Shown piece by piece: positions 15,263 to 24,093 of a DNA stretch of 64,000 nucleotides. The stretch is from contig NZ_CP023407.1 of the NCBI RefSeq assembly GCF_003665435.1, positions 2,604,001 through 2,668,000 on the forward strand, given 5' to 3'. Source of the stretch: Streptomyces fungicidicus. Its GTDB lineage: Bacteria > Actinomycetota > Actinomycetes > Streptomycetales > Streptomycetaceae. How positions within the stretch are numbered: position 1 is the stretch's first letter; the number at the start of each line of letters is the position of its first letter. The notes under the pieces were generated by a model. The model was not told the origin of the DNA and did not search any database. It was given only the letters and a program-made list of their open reading frames with translations. A program made the position numbers and the translations under genes.

Positions 15263-16729
15263 GTGTTGATTGCCTATAGAAATCAAACGTTCCGCAAACG
15301 TATTTTGAACCCTGTGTCACACAACGTTCGCCGCACGAAGCGCATACTCCTCAGATCCGGCAAGAGCCCTTACGACGTGGTGCCCGTGGAGGAGGCCCTG
15401 CATCGCGACGTCTTCGCCACCAACTCGGGCAATCTGATCTTCAGCGACGCCTCGCACAAGATCCTCGAGACACCGCGCACCGAGGTGGTCTCCAACGGCA
15501 TCCGGACGGACGTGAACGCGGCGAGCCGGATCAACGAGGAGTATGACGCCTTCGTCGTCCCTCTGGCCAACGCCTTCCGGCCCTCCTTCGAACCGCAGTT
15601 GAAGCGGCTGACGCGCCTGATCAGCAGGTTGAGGATCCCGGTGGTCGTGCTGGGCATCGGCGCGCAGACCGGCCTGAGCTACGACCCGGCGCGTCTGAAG
15701 CCGATGGAGCAGTCGGTCCGCGCCTTCGTCTCCGCCGTCCTGGACCGCAGCGCCTCGATCGGCGTGCGCGGCGAGTTCACCGAGAAGTACCTCAAGGACA
15801 TGGGCTTCCGGAACGTCGAGACGATCGGCTGCCCGTCGCTGTTCATGTACGGCAAGGACCTCCCGGTGCGCAAGCGGGCGCCGGAGCTGACCTCCGCGTC
15901 CCGCATCGCCATCAACGGCTCGCACAGCGCGGTGCAGAAGCAGGGTCTGGACCGGATAGTCCGGCGGACCCACGAGCGCTACCCGCACCTGCGGTTCATA
16001 GGCCAGAACCTCAGCGACGCGCGGCAGTTGCACTGGCAGGACCTGTCCGACCCGAACGGCAAGGTCACGGGGATGCCGACGCATCCCGCCCACCCGATGT
16101 ACCGGGAGGACAAGGTCCGCGTCTACATCGACCCGGTCACCTGGATCGACGACCTGCGCGACTTCGACTACTCCTTCGGCTCCCGCATCCACGGCAACAT
16201 CGCGGCCCTGCTGGCCGGCACGCCCGCGACGGTGCTGTGCTCCGACTCGCGCACCCTGGAGCTGTGCCGCTACTTCGAGATCCCGCACCGCCGGATGGAC
16301 GATCTGCCCGAGGACGTCGACCCGGCGCGCCTTTACGAGGAGGCCGACCTCGGCGCGCTGACCGGCAACCACCACGAACGGTTCGAGCGGTTCACCTCGT
16401 TCCTGGACGCCAACGGGCTGGAGAACACCTTCTCGCACGGTGACGGCGGCGCCGCGTTCGAGGAGCGGCTGCGCTCCCTGGACTTCCCGGAGGGCGTCCG
16501 GCCCTGGCTGGGCGACGATGTCGCCGGCCTCGCCTCACGCATGGGCTGGCTCTACGGCCGGGTCAGCGAACTGACCACCGAGAACACCAAGCTGAAGCGG
16601 GACCTGTCCCGCGCCAAGGCGGGCGCCCGCGGTTCGGTGGCCGCCCCGGCGACCACCTCGGTGTACCGCAAGGCCCGCCGCGTGGTGGGCGGCCCGCTGC
16701 GCCGGGCACTGCAGGGAGGCCGCAACTAG
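15263..16729 (+). CDS. Polysaccharide pyruvyl transferase family protein with C-terminal coiled coil
   Basis: About 488 residues, frame open from GTG 15263 with GAAAGG just upstream (a TTG at 15266 and GTG at 15314 are alternatives). The body matches the CsaB/WcaK pyruvyltransferase family: VVVLGIGAQTG, SIGVRGEFTEKYLKDMG, IGCPSLFMYG, DYSFGSRIHGNIAALLAGTPATVLCSDSR. These enzymes add ketal-pyruvate from PEP to sugar or glycerol-phosphate polymers. Residues ~430-465 form a coiled coil (YGRVSELTTENTKLKRDLSRAK), unusual for the family and possibly for oligomerisation. The AT-richer upstream spacer probably holds its promoter. First gene of the teichoic acid-like locus. Confidence 0.85.
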   Translation: MLIAYRNQTFRKRILNPVSHNVRRTKRILLRSGKSPYDVVPVEEALHRDVFATNSGNLIFSDASHKILETPRTEVVSNGIRTDVNAASRINEEYDAFVVPLANAFRPSFEPQLKRLTRLISRLRIPVVVLGIGAQTGLSYDPARLKPMEQSVRAFVSAVLDRSASIGVRGEFTEKYLKDMGFRNVETIGCPSLFMYGKDLPVRKRAPELTSASRIAINGSHSAVQKQGLDRIVRRTHERYPHLRFIGQNLSDARQLHWQDLSDPNGKVTGMPTHPAHPMYREDKVRVYIDPVTWIDDLRDFDYSFGSRIHGNIAALLAGTPATVLCSDSRTLELCRYFEIPHRRMDDLPEDVDPARLYEEADLGALTGNHHERFERFTSFLDANGLENTFSHGDGGAAFEERLRSLDFPEGVRPWLGDDVAGLASRMGWLYGRVSELTTENTKLKRDLSRAKAGARGSVAAPATTSVYRKARRVVGGPLRRALQGGRN

Positions 16730-16735
16730 GCCTCA

Positions 16736-16788
16736 TGGGGGCCGCGGCCCCACGGTCACTCCACACGACGCGGACACCCGCGTGTCGT
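16736..16788 (+). terminator. Two small hairpins after the pyruvyl transferase gene
   Basis: TGGGGGCCGCGGCCCCA (16736-16752) and a bulged stem at 16765-16773/16778-16788 lie in the 119-bp gap before the next plus-strand gene. They may attenuate or separate the two transcripts. Confidence 0.35.
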
Positions 16789-16848
16789 CCGCAGGTCGGC
16801 GCGCGTTAACCCGGGCGCCCCCTCTGCGTCGATCCTGGAGTGACCGCA

Positions 16849-18930
16849 GTGCCCGAACCCACGTCCCCCCGGCGGCGGACCGCCGCCCCGTTGCTCGTCC
16901 TCGCCGTCCTGGCGGCGGCCTTCACCGCGCAGGCCGCCGCCGCGCTGCGCCCCCATGTGCCGCTGCTGGTCGCCTCGACCGCCGTGTCCCTGGCCGTCGA
17001 GGCCGGGCTGTACCGGTGGCAGCCGGGGATGCTGTCGCTGTTCGCGAAGTCGCACGCGGACGTCACCGTCCGCCATGTGCTGCGCGATCTGCTGCTGGTG
17101 GTGGGGCTGCTGCGGCTCGGCGAGCAGCACCGGGAGACGCAGTACGCCCCGCTGGTCGCCGGGCTGCTCGCCTTCTACGCGCTGCACTGCACGGTCCAGG
17201 CGGCGTCCGTGCTGGTCCGCCGCACCCGGACGCTGCCCGTGCTGACCCGGAACATCGACGCCTCGGCGCTGCGCCTGTCCCCCGCCCCGGCCGCGCTGCT
17301 GCGCCGCCCCGGGCACCGGCTGCTGGTGTTCGGCCTGCCCGCCACGGCGGGACTGACGGCGACGGCGGTCACCGGGGACCCCCGCCACGGGGCGGCCGGG
17401 GTCGCGCTGGCCCTGCTGCTCACGTCGGCGGGCCTGTGCGCGCTGCTGCTTCGGCTGCTGCCCGGCCGGCGCCCGGCGGGCGAGCGGGAGGTGCTCGACT
17501 GGTTCGACGCCTGGCTGGCCGAGTACCGGCCGACGGTCGGCCTGTACTTCTCCGGCGGCCTCTCCTCCGCCTACCAGGCCAACATGTGGCTGGAGCCGCT
17601 GGCCGGGGTCGGCGGCCGGCCGCTGATCGTCCTGCGGGAGCGGTTCATGGTGCCGAGGCTCGCGGCGACCGACATCCCGGTGGTGTGCCTGCCGAAGGTG
17701 TCCACGCTGATGCGGCTGGAGCAGTCGACGCTGCAGGTGCTCATCCACCCGTCGAACTCGGGCAAGACCTCCCAGGTGCTGCGCATCCCCACGATCAAGC
17801 ACACCTTCGTCAACCACGGGGAGAGCGACAAGCTGTCGTCGTGCAATCCGTACGCGAAGGCGTACGACGAGGTGTGGGTGGCAGGCCCCGCGGCGCGCGA
17901 GCGGTACGCGCTGGCCGAGGTGGGGGTCGAGGACAAGGACGTGGTGGAGATCGGCCGCCCCCAGCTGGACGCCGTACGCCCCTGCGCGGGTCCGCCCGCC
18001 GGGCCGTACACCACCGTGCTCTACGCGCCGACCTGGGAGGGCTGGGACGGCAACCCGGGCAACACCTCGCTGGTCGCGGCCGGCGAGAACCTGGTGCGGG
18101 CGCTGCTCGCCGACCCGGGGGTGCGGCTGCTGTACAAGCCGCACCCGCTGACCGGCTCGGTGGACCCCCGGGCGGGAGCGGCCGACCGGCGGGTGCGGGA
18201 GCTGATCCGGGCGGCGAACCGGGAGCGGTCCGCGCCGCGCCCCGCGCCGTCGGCGGAACTGGCCTCGCGCACCGCGGAGCTGGACCGGCTGACCACGGCC
18301 GCGTTCCGGGCGGGCGCGGACCAGGTCGAGCGGATGCTCGCGCAGTCCGCGCCGGAGCCGGGCCGGGCGGCGGCGGTGGCGCGGGCGACGGCGGCGTGGG
18401 AGGAGGCGTACTGGGCGTCGCTGCCCGAGGGGGAGCACCAGATCGTCACCGACGCCCGGCCGGACCTGTACGCCTGCTTCAACGTCGCCGACCTGCTGGT
18501 CAGCGATGTGTCGAGCGTGATCAGCGACTTCCTGGCGAGCGAGAAGCCGTACGCGGTGGCGAACACCAGCGGGCTGTCCGAGGAGGCGTTCCGGGCGGCG
18601 TTCCCGACGGTGGCGGCGGCGGCCGTGCTGACGCCGGACGCGGCCGGGGTGCCGGCCCTGCTGAGGTCCGTCCGCGATCCGCGCCAGGACGGACTCGCCG
18701 CCGCCCGGGCGGAGTTGAAGCGGCGTCTGCTGGGCCCCGCCAGTCCGCCGTCCCAGCTTCGCTTCGCGGCGGCCGTTCAGGCCCTGTGCGCGGCGGCACA
18801 GGAGCACAGAGCCCGTGCGGGCCACCGCCTGAGCGCCGACTTCCCCGGTCAGCGCCGGGAGGCCGCGGACGCGCCGGCGCCGGAGGCCGGCGGACCGCTC
18901 ACGCCGCGGCGGCCTTTCCGCCCGGTGTGA
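16849..18930 (+). CDS. CDP-glycerol glycerophosphotransferase-like teichoic acid enzyme (paralogue 1)
   Basis: 693 residues from GTG 16849 (GGAG eight bases upstream; GTG 16840 is an alternative). Four or more hydrophobic helices occupy residues ~7-200. The C-terminal half matches the TagB/TagF family: FSGGLSSAYQANMW, a HGESDK block, EIGRPQLDA, LYAPTWEGWDGNPGNTS, LLYKPHP and VSDVSSVISDF, which contact the CDP-activated polyol and acceptor. TagF enzymes are normally peripheral; here a multi-span N-terminal domain anchors it. It is clearly paralogous to the minus-strand gene at 20333-22432. Its 3' end overlaps the convergent glycosyltransferase by 32 bp. Confidence 0.87.
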   Translation: MPEPTSPRRRTAAPLLVLAVLAAAFTAQAAAALRPHVPLLVASTAVSLAVEAGLYRWQPGMLSLFAKSHADVTVRHVLRDLLLVVGLLRLGEQHRETQYAPLVAGLLAFYALHCTVQAASVLVRRTRTLPVLTRNIDASALRLSPAPAALLRRPGHRLLVFGLPATAGLTATAVTGDPRHGAAGVALALLLTSAGLCALLLRLLPGRRPAGEREVLDWFDAWLAEYRPTVGLYFSGGLSSAYQANMWLEPLAGVGGRPLIVLRERFMVPRLAATDIPVVCLPKVSTLMRLEQSTLQVLIHPSNSGKTSQVLRIPTIKHTFVNHGESDKLSSCNPYAKAYDEVWVAGPAARERYALAEVGVEDKDVVEIGRPQLDAVRPCAGPPAGPYTTVLYAPTWEGWDGNPGNTSLVAAGENLVRALLADPGVRLLYKPHPLTGSVDPRAGAADRRVRELIRAANRERSAPRPAPSAELASRTAELDRLTTAAFRAGADQVERMLAQSAPEPGRAAAVARATAAWEEAYWASLPEGEHQIVTDARPDLYACFNVADLLVSDVSSVISDFLASEKPYAVANTSGLSEEAFRAAFPTVAAAAVLTPDAAGVPALLRSVRDPRQDGLAAARAELKRRLLGPASPPSQLRFAAAVQALCAAAQEHRARAGHRLSADFPGQRREAADAPAPEAGGPLTPRRPFRPV

Positions 18931-20125
18931 CGTCGCGGGACGGGGTCAGCAGGCGGCGGGCCTTGCGGGAGGCCCGGCGCAGTACGGACACCGGGCCGCC
19001 CGCGCGGTGCCCGGGGACGGACCGGGCCTCGCGCGGGGAGGCCAGGTACACGGCGTCGGGGATGCCCGCGGCGCGGTCGCGGAAGTGCGGGTAGGCGAGG
19101 TAGACGCGGCGGCCCCGCCGCTCCAGCAGGGCGGGCGGCCGCTCCTTGGACCGGACGAACCGCAGGACGTCCAGGAGGGGTTCCAGCCGCCGCTCGGCCA
19201 CCAGGTGCAGCCGCAGTCGCTCCTCGACCTTGAGCAGACGGGCGAGGTCCGGGGTCCAGTGGGCGTCCATCAGCGGCCCCGCCAGCTCCAGTTTGCGCCG
19301 CCGGACCTCGTCGGAGTCCTTGAGGAACCGGGGGCCGAACTGGGGCAGCAGGGTGACCGTGAAGGGCCGCACCATCAGCAGGTCGCGGCGCGGGCCCTCG
19401 GGGACGAGGCGGGCGATCAGGTTCATCAGGGCGCGGGCGGAGTCGAACCGCAGGGCGTAGCCGCCGCTCTTGGTGACGTGCTTGCCGTCCTCGCGGCCCA
19501 CCAGGTAGTAGCAGGTGTGGTCGGCGATCACGGAGACGCCGTCGGCCCGCAGATAGGCCTCCATGGTGAAGAGCGCGTCCTCGCCGGTGAACAGCGACTC
19601 GTCGAAGCGCATGCCGTGCCGGTCGAGTAACGCGCGGCGGAACAGCTTCTGCGCGCTGAGCGTGTACTTGATGTTCGAGGAGTAGACGTCGGTGCGCTCC
19701 AGCGTCCGGCCCCACATGGACTTCGGGGCGCCCCGGTTGACGCCCTCGATCCGGCCCAGCACGACGTCGGTGCCTGCCCGGTCGGCCATGCCGACCATGC
19801 GCTCCAGGGCCTCGGGTCCCAGCCGGTCGTCGGCGTCCAGGAAGAAGACGTAGCGCCCGGCGGCCTTGTCCAGGCCCACGTTGCGCGGGCCGCTGGGGCC
19901 GCCGGAGTTCTCCTGCCGGAGCACGGTGACCGGCATGGGCGCGCGGGCCGCGAACTCCTCCAGGCACTCCCCCGTGCCGTCGGTCGAGCCGTCGTCGACC
20001 GCGATGACCTCGACGCGCTCCGGATCGATGGTCTGCGCCTCCACGGAGGCCAAGCACTCGACCAGATACGGCATCGCCTCGTACGCGCCGATGATCACGG
20101 TGACATCAGGCTGCGCCACGGTCAC
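18899..20125 (-). CDS. Family 2 glycosyltransferase
   Basis: 408 residues. GT-A fold with DVTVIIGAYE at the N-terminus, VDDGSTDGT near residue 43, and the metal-binding FFLDADD near residue 94; TGEDALF near 179 is the typical acceptor-side acidic motif. The C-terminal 200 residues are helical and basic, as in teichoic acid glycosyltransferases that decorate or extend the polymer. GTG 20125 has GAGGGGG five bases upstream, and TATCCT at 20142-20147 (minus strand) could be its -10. Convergent with paralogue 1. Confidence 0.88.
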   Translation of the reverse strand: MTVAQPDVTVIIGAYEAMPYLVECLASVEAQTIDPERVEVIAVDDGSTDGTGECLEEFAARAPMPVTVLRQENSGGPSGPRNVGLDKAAGRYVFFLDADDRLGPEALERMVGMADRAGTDVVLGRIEGVNRGAPKSMWGRTLERTDVYSSNIKYTLSAQKLFRRALLDRHGMRFDESLFTGEDALFTMEAYLRADGVSVIADHTCYYLVGREDGKHVTKSGGYALRFDSARALMNLIARLVPEGPRRDLLMVRPFTVTLLPQFGPRFLKDSDEVRRRKLELAGPLMDAHWTPDLARLLKVEERLRLHLVAERRLEPLLDVLRFVRSKERPPALLERRGRRVYLAYPHFRDRAAGIPDAVYLASPREARSVPGHRAGGPVSVLRRASRKARRLLTPSRDVTPGGKAAAA

Positions 20126-20270
20126 TTTTCCCCCTCGTCACAGGATATTTCCCCCGTATCGCCTCATTCTCTCCCTGTTAGACGGGTGTTCGAGGTAGGG
20201 GGTTGCCTTGGAGGCACGCTTTAGTGGCTCACGTCACAGGGTCGCCGCCGCCTCGTCGGGGCATGCGAAA

Positions 20271-20311
20271 GGGCTCGGCCCCCGAGGAGCAACTCCTCGG
20301 GGGCCGAGCCC
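20271..20311 (-). terminator. Strong intrinsic terminator after paralogue 2
   Basis: Perfect 19-bp stem (20271-20289 with 20293-20311), 3-nt loop, followed on the minus strand by TTTCGC. It lies 22 bp beyond the stop of the gene at 20333. Confidence 0.85.
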
Positions 20312-20332
20312 AGTTGGGACTTCCGGGGGTGG

Positions 20333-22432
20333 TCAGCCGGCGTCGACGCCGTCCGCCTCGCCGGCCGTCGACGTCCGCGGCACGGGCACCGCGTCCGCCA
20401 GCTCCACATCGGGGCCGCCGGCCGTGATCCGGGACTCCTGGCCGAGGTTGCGCGTCTCGGCCTTCAGCGCGAGCTGCGCGACGGCGGTGTTGAACTGGTC
20501 GATGGACTTCGGCTCGTCCGGGCCGAGCAGGTAGCGCTTGAGCTCCCCGCGGTCATCGGCCAGCGCGTCGGCGGCCGGGTCGCGGACCGCGTCGAGCAGC
20601 CCGCCCAGCTCGGCCGCGCCGTTCGAGAGGATCACCGCGGCCCGCACCGCCGTGTTCTGCCGCTTGAACTCCTCCGCGCCGAGTTCGGCGGAGTCCGTGA
20701 CGGCGTACGGCTTGCCGCTGGCGATGAAGTCGGAGACCACGCTGGAGATGTCCGAGACCATCGCGTCGGAGACGTTGAAGCAGTCGTACAGGCGCGGCTC
20801 GGCGCCCGTGATGACGCGGTGCTCCCAGTCGGGGAAGGAACGCCAGTACGCGGTGTTCCACTCGGCGCGCAGCCGTGCGGTCTCCTCGTGCCGGGCCACG
20901 TCGGTCACGCCGTCGCGGCTGGTCTCGGCCTCGTCGCCCCTGTCGGTGCCGCCGGCCAGCTCGGCCAGCCGGGCCTCGATCCGCGCCAGCTCGGCCTTCG
21001 CGCCCGCCTGGGCGTCGGCGGTGAACCGCGGGTCGGCGGCGCGCTCGGCGGCGGACTTCTCGATCAGCGCGGTGATCCGCTGGTGGGCGGCCTTCGCCTG
21101 CGCGCTGCGGGTGCCGGTGAAGGGGTGCGGCTTGTACAGGACGCGCACCGCCGGGGCGGCCTCGACGAGCTTCCGCACGATGTTCTCGCCGGCCAGCAGG
21201 ATCGAGGTGTTGCCGGGGTTGTCGTCCCAGCCCTCCCAGGTGGGCGCGTAGAGCACGGTCGGCATCCGGTCGCCGGGGACGCCCTTCCAGGTCTCGATCG
21301 GGGCCAGCTGCGGGCGGCCGACCTCGACGATGTCGTCGTCGCGGACGCCGACGTCGGCGATGGCGTAGCGGTCGCGGCCGGCGCGGCCGGCCGTCCACAC
21401 CTCGTCGTAGACCTTGCTGTACGGGTTGACGCTGGCGAGCTTGTCGCTGTCGCCGTGGCCGATGAAGACGTGCTTCATGGTGGGCACGCGCAGCAGGTGG
21501 ATGTTCTTGCCGACGTTCGCCGCGTACAGCGCCACGCGCACGGTGGACAGGTCCAGGTTCATCAGGTGCACCCCTCCGGGCACGCAGATGACGGGGACCG
21601 TGGTGGGCGCCAGGTTCTGGAGTATGGCCCGCTCGCGCAGGACGACCAGCGGACGGGTGTCCAGCTGCTCCATCGTCTCCAGCCACATGTTCACCTGGTA
21701 GGCGGAGTCCCGGGAGCCGGAGAAGTACAGCACGGTCTCCGGGCGGTACTCACGCAGCCAGTCGTCGACGGCGCCCAGCACCCGCTCGGCGTTCGGCGGG
21801 ATCCTCCCGCTGCGCACGAAGGGCACCAGGGCGAGGACGTACGCCAGGCCCAGGCCCACCGTGATGCCGATGCCGGTGTAGCCGACGGCGGCCGACTCCA
21901 GCGCGGCGCCGACGAGTATGCCGGCGACCGCCGCGAGGTCCAGGTGGAGCATCTTCTCCGCGGCGCGGTGCAGCAGCACGCGCGGCGGCGCGTCCGGGAT
22001 CCGGATGCGGGAGGCCAGGTCGATGTTGCGGGTGGCGACCGGCATCCGGCGGCGGTTGCGGATCAGCGTGGTGAGCGCGCCGTGCGGGGCCTGAAGACCG
22101 TAGAAGGCGATGAAGCAGGCGATCGCCCCGTAGTAGATCAGGTTGTCCGCGAGGGACAGGCGGGCCAGCAGCAGGATCAGCAGCAGCTGCCGGATCAGGA
22201 AGCGGATCGACAGACCGGCCCGCACCTTGCTGAGGCGGCTGACCAGGTAGCTGCCCCTGCGGTGCAGATAGTGGTCCGACAGGTACGTCACGGCGGCGGC
22301 GGCCGCGAACGCGGGAATGCTCGGGACCAGCGCGGCCAGCATGAGGCAGGGGTAGCCCAGCATCATGAGGACCGCCGCGGCCAGCTCGGCCGCGCTGCCC
22401 ACGCGGGCGACGCGAATGGCTGTGGATATCAC
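20333..22432 (-). CDS. CDP-glycerol glycerophosphotransferase-like teichoic acid enzyme (paralogue 2)
   Basis: 699 residues from GTG 22432. N-terminal membrane domain with helices at about 17-50, 70-110 and 150-210, then the TagB/TagF-type domain: YFSGSRDSAYQVNMW, HGDSDKLASVNPYSK, EVGRPQLAP, LYAPTWEGWDDNPGNTS, LYKPHPFTG, VSDISSVVSDF. Compared with paralogue 1 it has an extra charged helical insert (about residues 465-525) and an acidic C-terminal tail. It lies downstream of the cytidylyltransferase/SDR fusion and probably uses its CDP-polyol product. Tandem 13-bp repeats lie about 39 nt upstream of the start. Confidence 0.88.
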   Translation of the reverse strand: MISTAIRVARVGSAAELAAAVLMMLGYPCLMLAALVPSIPAFAAAAAVTYLSDHYLHRRGSYLVSRLSKVRAGLSIRFLIRQLLLILLLARLSLADNLIYYGAIACFIAFYGLQAPHGALTTLIRNRRRMPVATRNIDLASRIRIPDAPPRVLLHRAAEKMLHLDLAAVAGILVGAALESAAVGYTGIGITVGLGLAYVLALVPFVRSGRIPPNAERVLGAVDDWLREYRPETVLYFSGSRDSAYQVNMWLETMEQLDTRPLVVLRERAILQNLAPTTVPVICVPGGVHLMNLDLSTVRVALYAANVGKNIHLLRVPTMKHVFIGHGDSDKLASVNPYSKVYDEVWTAGRAGRDRYAIADVGVRDDDIVEVGRPQLAPIETWKGVPGDRMPTVLYAPTWEGWDDNPGNTSILLAGENIVRKLVEAAPAVRVLYKPHPFTGTRSAQAKAAHQRITALIEKSAAERAADPRFTADAQAGAKAELARIEARLAELAGGTDRGDEAETSRDGVTDVARHEETARLRAEWNTAYWRSFPDWEHRVITGAEPRLYDCFNVSDAMVSDISSVVSDFIASGKPYAVTDSAELGAEEFKRQNTAVRAAVILSNGAAELGGLLDAVRDPAADALADDRGELKRYLLGPDEPKSIDQFNTAVAQLALKAETRNLGQESRITAGGPDVELADAVPVPRTSTAGEADGVDAG

Positions 22433-22470
22433 GGAGAACCTGCTCTTGGAGGGGGGTGCCGGTTTTGTTC

Positions 22471-22496
22471 CTGTGGGTAATGCCTGGGGGTAATGC
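22471..22496. repeat. Tandem 13-bp direct repeat upstream of paralogue 2
   Basis: CTGTGGGTAATGC followed immediately by CTGGGGGTAATGC (one mismatch). It lies in the leader of the minus-strand gene starting at 22432. It could be a two-site operator or RNA element; no known box matched. Confidence 0.6.
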
Positions 22497-22507
22497 GAGA
22501 GGTACGG

Positions 22508-22570
22508 ATTCAGGCCCCCGCGAAGCCCCGTTCCTGAACTGCGTTAACGGGAGACCGCAGAGGCCTGAAT
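22508..22570 (-). terminator. Structured intergenic hairpin between CDP-ribitol and glycerophosphotransferase genes
   Basis: Outer inverted repeat ATTCAGGCC/GGCCTGAAT (22508-22516, 22562-22570) encloses a second stem CCCGTT/AACGGG. No T-tract follows directly. It may be a partial terminator or processing site separating the two minus-strand genes. Confidence 0.45.
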
Positions 22571-22596
22571 TACCGGAGACTAATTGACCTTGATTA

Positions 22597-24093
22597 TTAC
22601 ACGCCGTCCTGACGGTCCAACACCGACGCCAGCGCCTGCTCGAACCCGGTGGCCCGCGCCGCACCCGCCGTCGGGTCCTGCTGCCGCACGTCGATGACAT
22701 GACCGGTGAGCTCGGACAACAGCACGTCGAGGGAGGTCCGGGCCACCGCCTCGGAGGAGAGCAGGCTGCCCGCCGGCTCCTGCCCGAAGGCCTTGGTGCG
22801 CATCGGCGTGGCGGTGCGCTCCGGGTTGATGCAGTTCACCCGGACGCCGTCACCCGCCCACTCGTCGGACAGCGCCTGGGTGAGGTTGACCATCGCGGCC
22901 TTGGTCGAGGAGTACAGGCTGTACTCGGCGCGCCCGCGGGTGTAGCTGCTGGACGTGTAGAGCAGCAGCTGGCCCTTGCTCTCGGCGAGGTACTTGTAGG
23001 CCGAGCGGGCGATCTGCACCGGCGCCAGGTAGTTGACCTTCAGCGCCTCCTCGATGGTGGCGTTGTCGGTCTCGGCGAGCTTGCCGATGCGCAGCACGCC
23101 CGCGGTGTTGACGACGTAGTCGATGCGGCCGGTCTCGCCGTACGCCTTGGACAGCGCGTCGTCGACCTCCTCCGGGTTCTCCACGTGGGTGCCGGTGGTG
23201 GAGCGGCCCAGCGCGTAGACGGTCGCGCCGTAGGACTCGGCGAGCTGGGCGATGTCCTGGCCGATGCCGTAGGAACCGCCGAAGACCACCATCGTCTTGC
23301 CGGTGAGCAGTTCGCGGTAGGCCTCCTCGGAGACCTGCTCGGGCGTGGCGGTGGAGGCCAGCTGGAAGAGCTTGTCGGCGATGAAGACGTCGACCGGCTG
23401 AGTGACCTTCATGTTGTACTCGTCACCCGCGACGACGTGGATCGGCACGTCCGGCAGGTACTTGAGCACGACCGAGCAGTCGTCCGTGGCCTGGAAGTTG
23501 GGGTCGTTCGCGGCGACCTCGTAGGCGCGGCGGATGGTGGACAGCTTGAAGGCCTGCGGGGTCTGGCCGCGGCGCAGCCGGGAGCGGTCCGGGATCTCGG
23601 TGATGAACTCGCCGTCCTCGCCGTGCGTGCGCGTGACGATGATGGTGTCCGCGGACGGGATGGCCACGTCGACGGCCTGGAAGCGCTCCAGCGCGGTCAC
23701 GCAGTCGTCGATGACGCGCTGCGACAGCAGGGGGCGCACGGCGTCGTGGAAGAGGACGTTGCGGTCCTCGCCCTCGGCCAGGCCCTCACCGAGCGCGGCG
23801 ATGGCCCGCTCGGTGGTCTCGTTGCGGGTGGAGCCGCCCTCGATGACCTTGGTGACCTTGGTGAACCCGGCCTTGGCGACGATCTTCTCGATGTCGGGCA
23901 CGTACCCCGGCGCCATCAGCACGATGATGTCGTCGATCGAGTCGGCCTTCTCGAAGGTGGCCAGCGTGTGCTCGATGACTGCCTTGCCGGCGATCTTCAG
24001 CAGCTGCTTGGGGATCGACAGACCCACCCGCTGACCGGTACCGCCGGCCAGGATCACTGCGGTGGTACGGGGCTTGGCTATGCGCTGGGACAC
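22597..24093 (-). CDS. Bifunctional cytidylyltransferase / short-chain dehydrogenase, probable CDP-ribitol synthase
   Basis: 498 residues from GTG 24093. Residues ~10-240 are an IspD/TarI-type cytidylyltransferase (LAGGTGQRVGLSIPKQLL, FHDAVRPL, RGQTPQAF). Residues ~255-498 are a short-chain dehydrogenase (FGGSYGIGQDIAQLA for NAD(P), NTAGVLRIG, catalytic YSLYSSTK). This fusion is known from Haemophilus Acs1/Bcs1, which reduces ribulose-5-phosphate and activates ribitol-5-phosphate to CDP-ribitol. It points to a ribitol-phosphate teichoic acid rather than isoprenoid synthesis. The two TagF-like paralogues nearby are the probable users of the nucleotide. Confidence 0.88.
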   Translation of the reverse strand: MSQRIAKPRTTAVILAGGTGQRVGLSIPKQLLKIAGKAVIEHTLATFEKADSIDDIIVLMAPGYVPDIEKIVAKAGFTKVTKVIEGGSTRNETTERAIAALGEGLAEGEDRNVLFHDAVRPLLSQRVIDDCVTALERFQAVDVAIPSADTIIVTRTHGEDGEFITEIPDRSRLRRGQTPQAFKLSTIRRAYEVAANDPNFQATDDCSVVLKYLPDVPIHVVAGDEYNMKVTQPVDVFIADKLFQLASTATPEQVSEEAYRELLTGKTMVVFGGSYGIGQDIAQLAESYGATVYALGRSTTGTHVENPEEVDDALSKAYGETGRIDYVVNTAGVLRIGKLAETDNATIEEALKVNYLAPVQIARSAYKYLAESKGQLLLYTSSSYTRGRAEYSLYSSTKAAMVNLTQALSDEWAGDGVRVNCINPERTATPMRTKAFGQEPAGSLLSSEAVARTSLDVLLSELTGHVIDVRQQDPTAGAARATGFEQALASVLDRQDGV

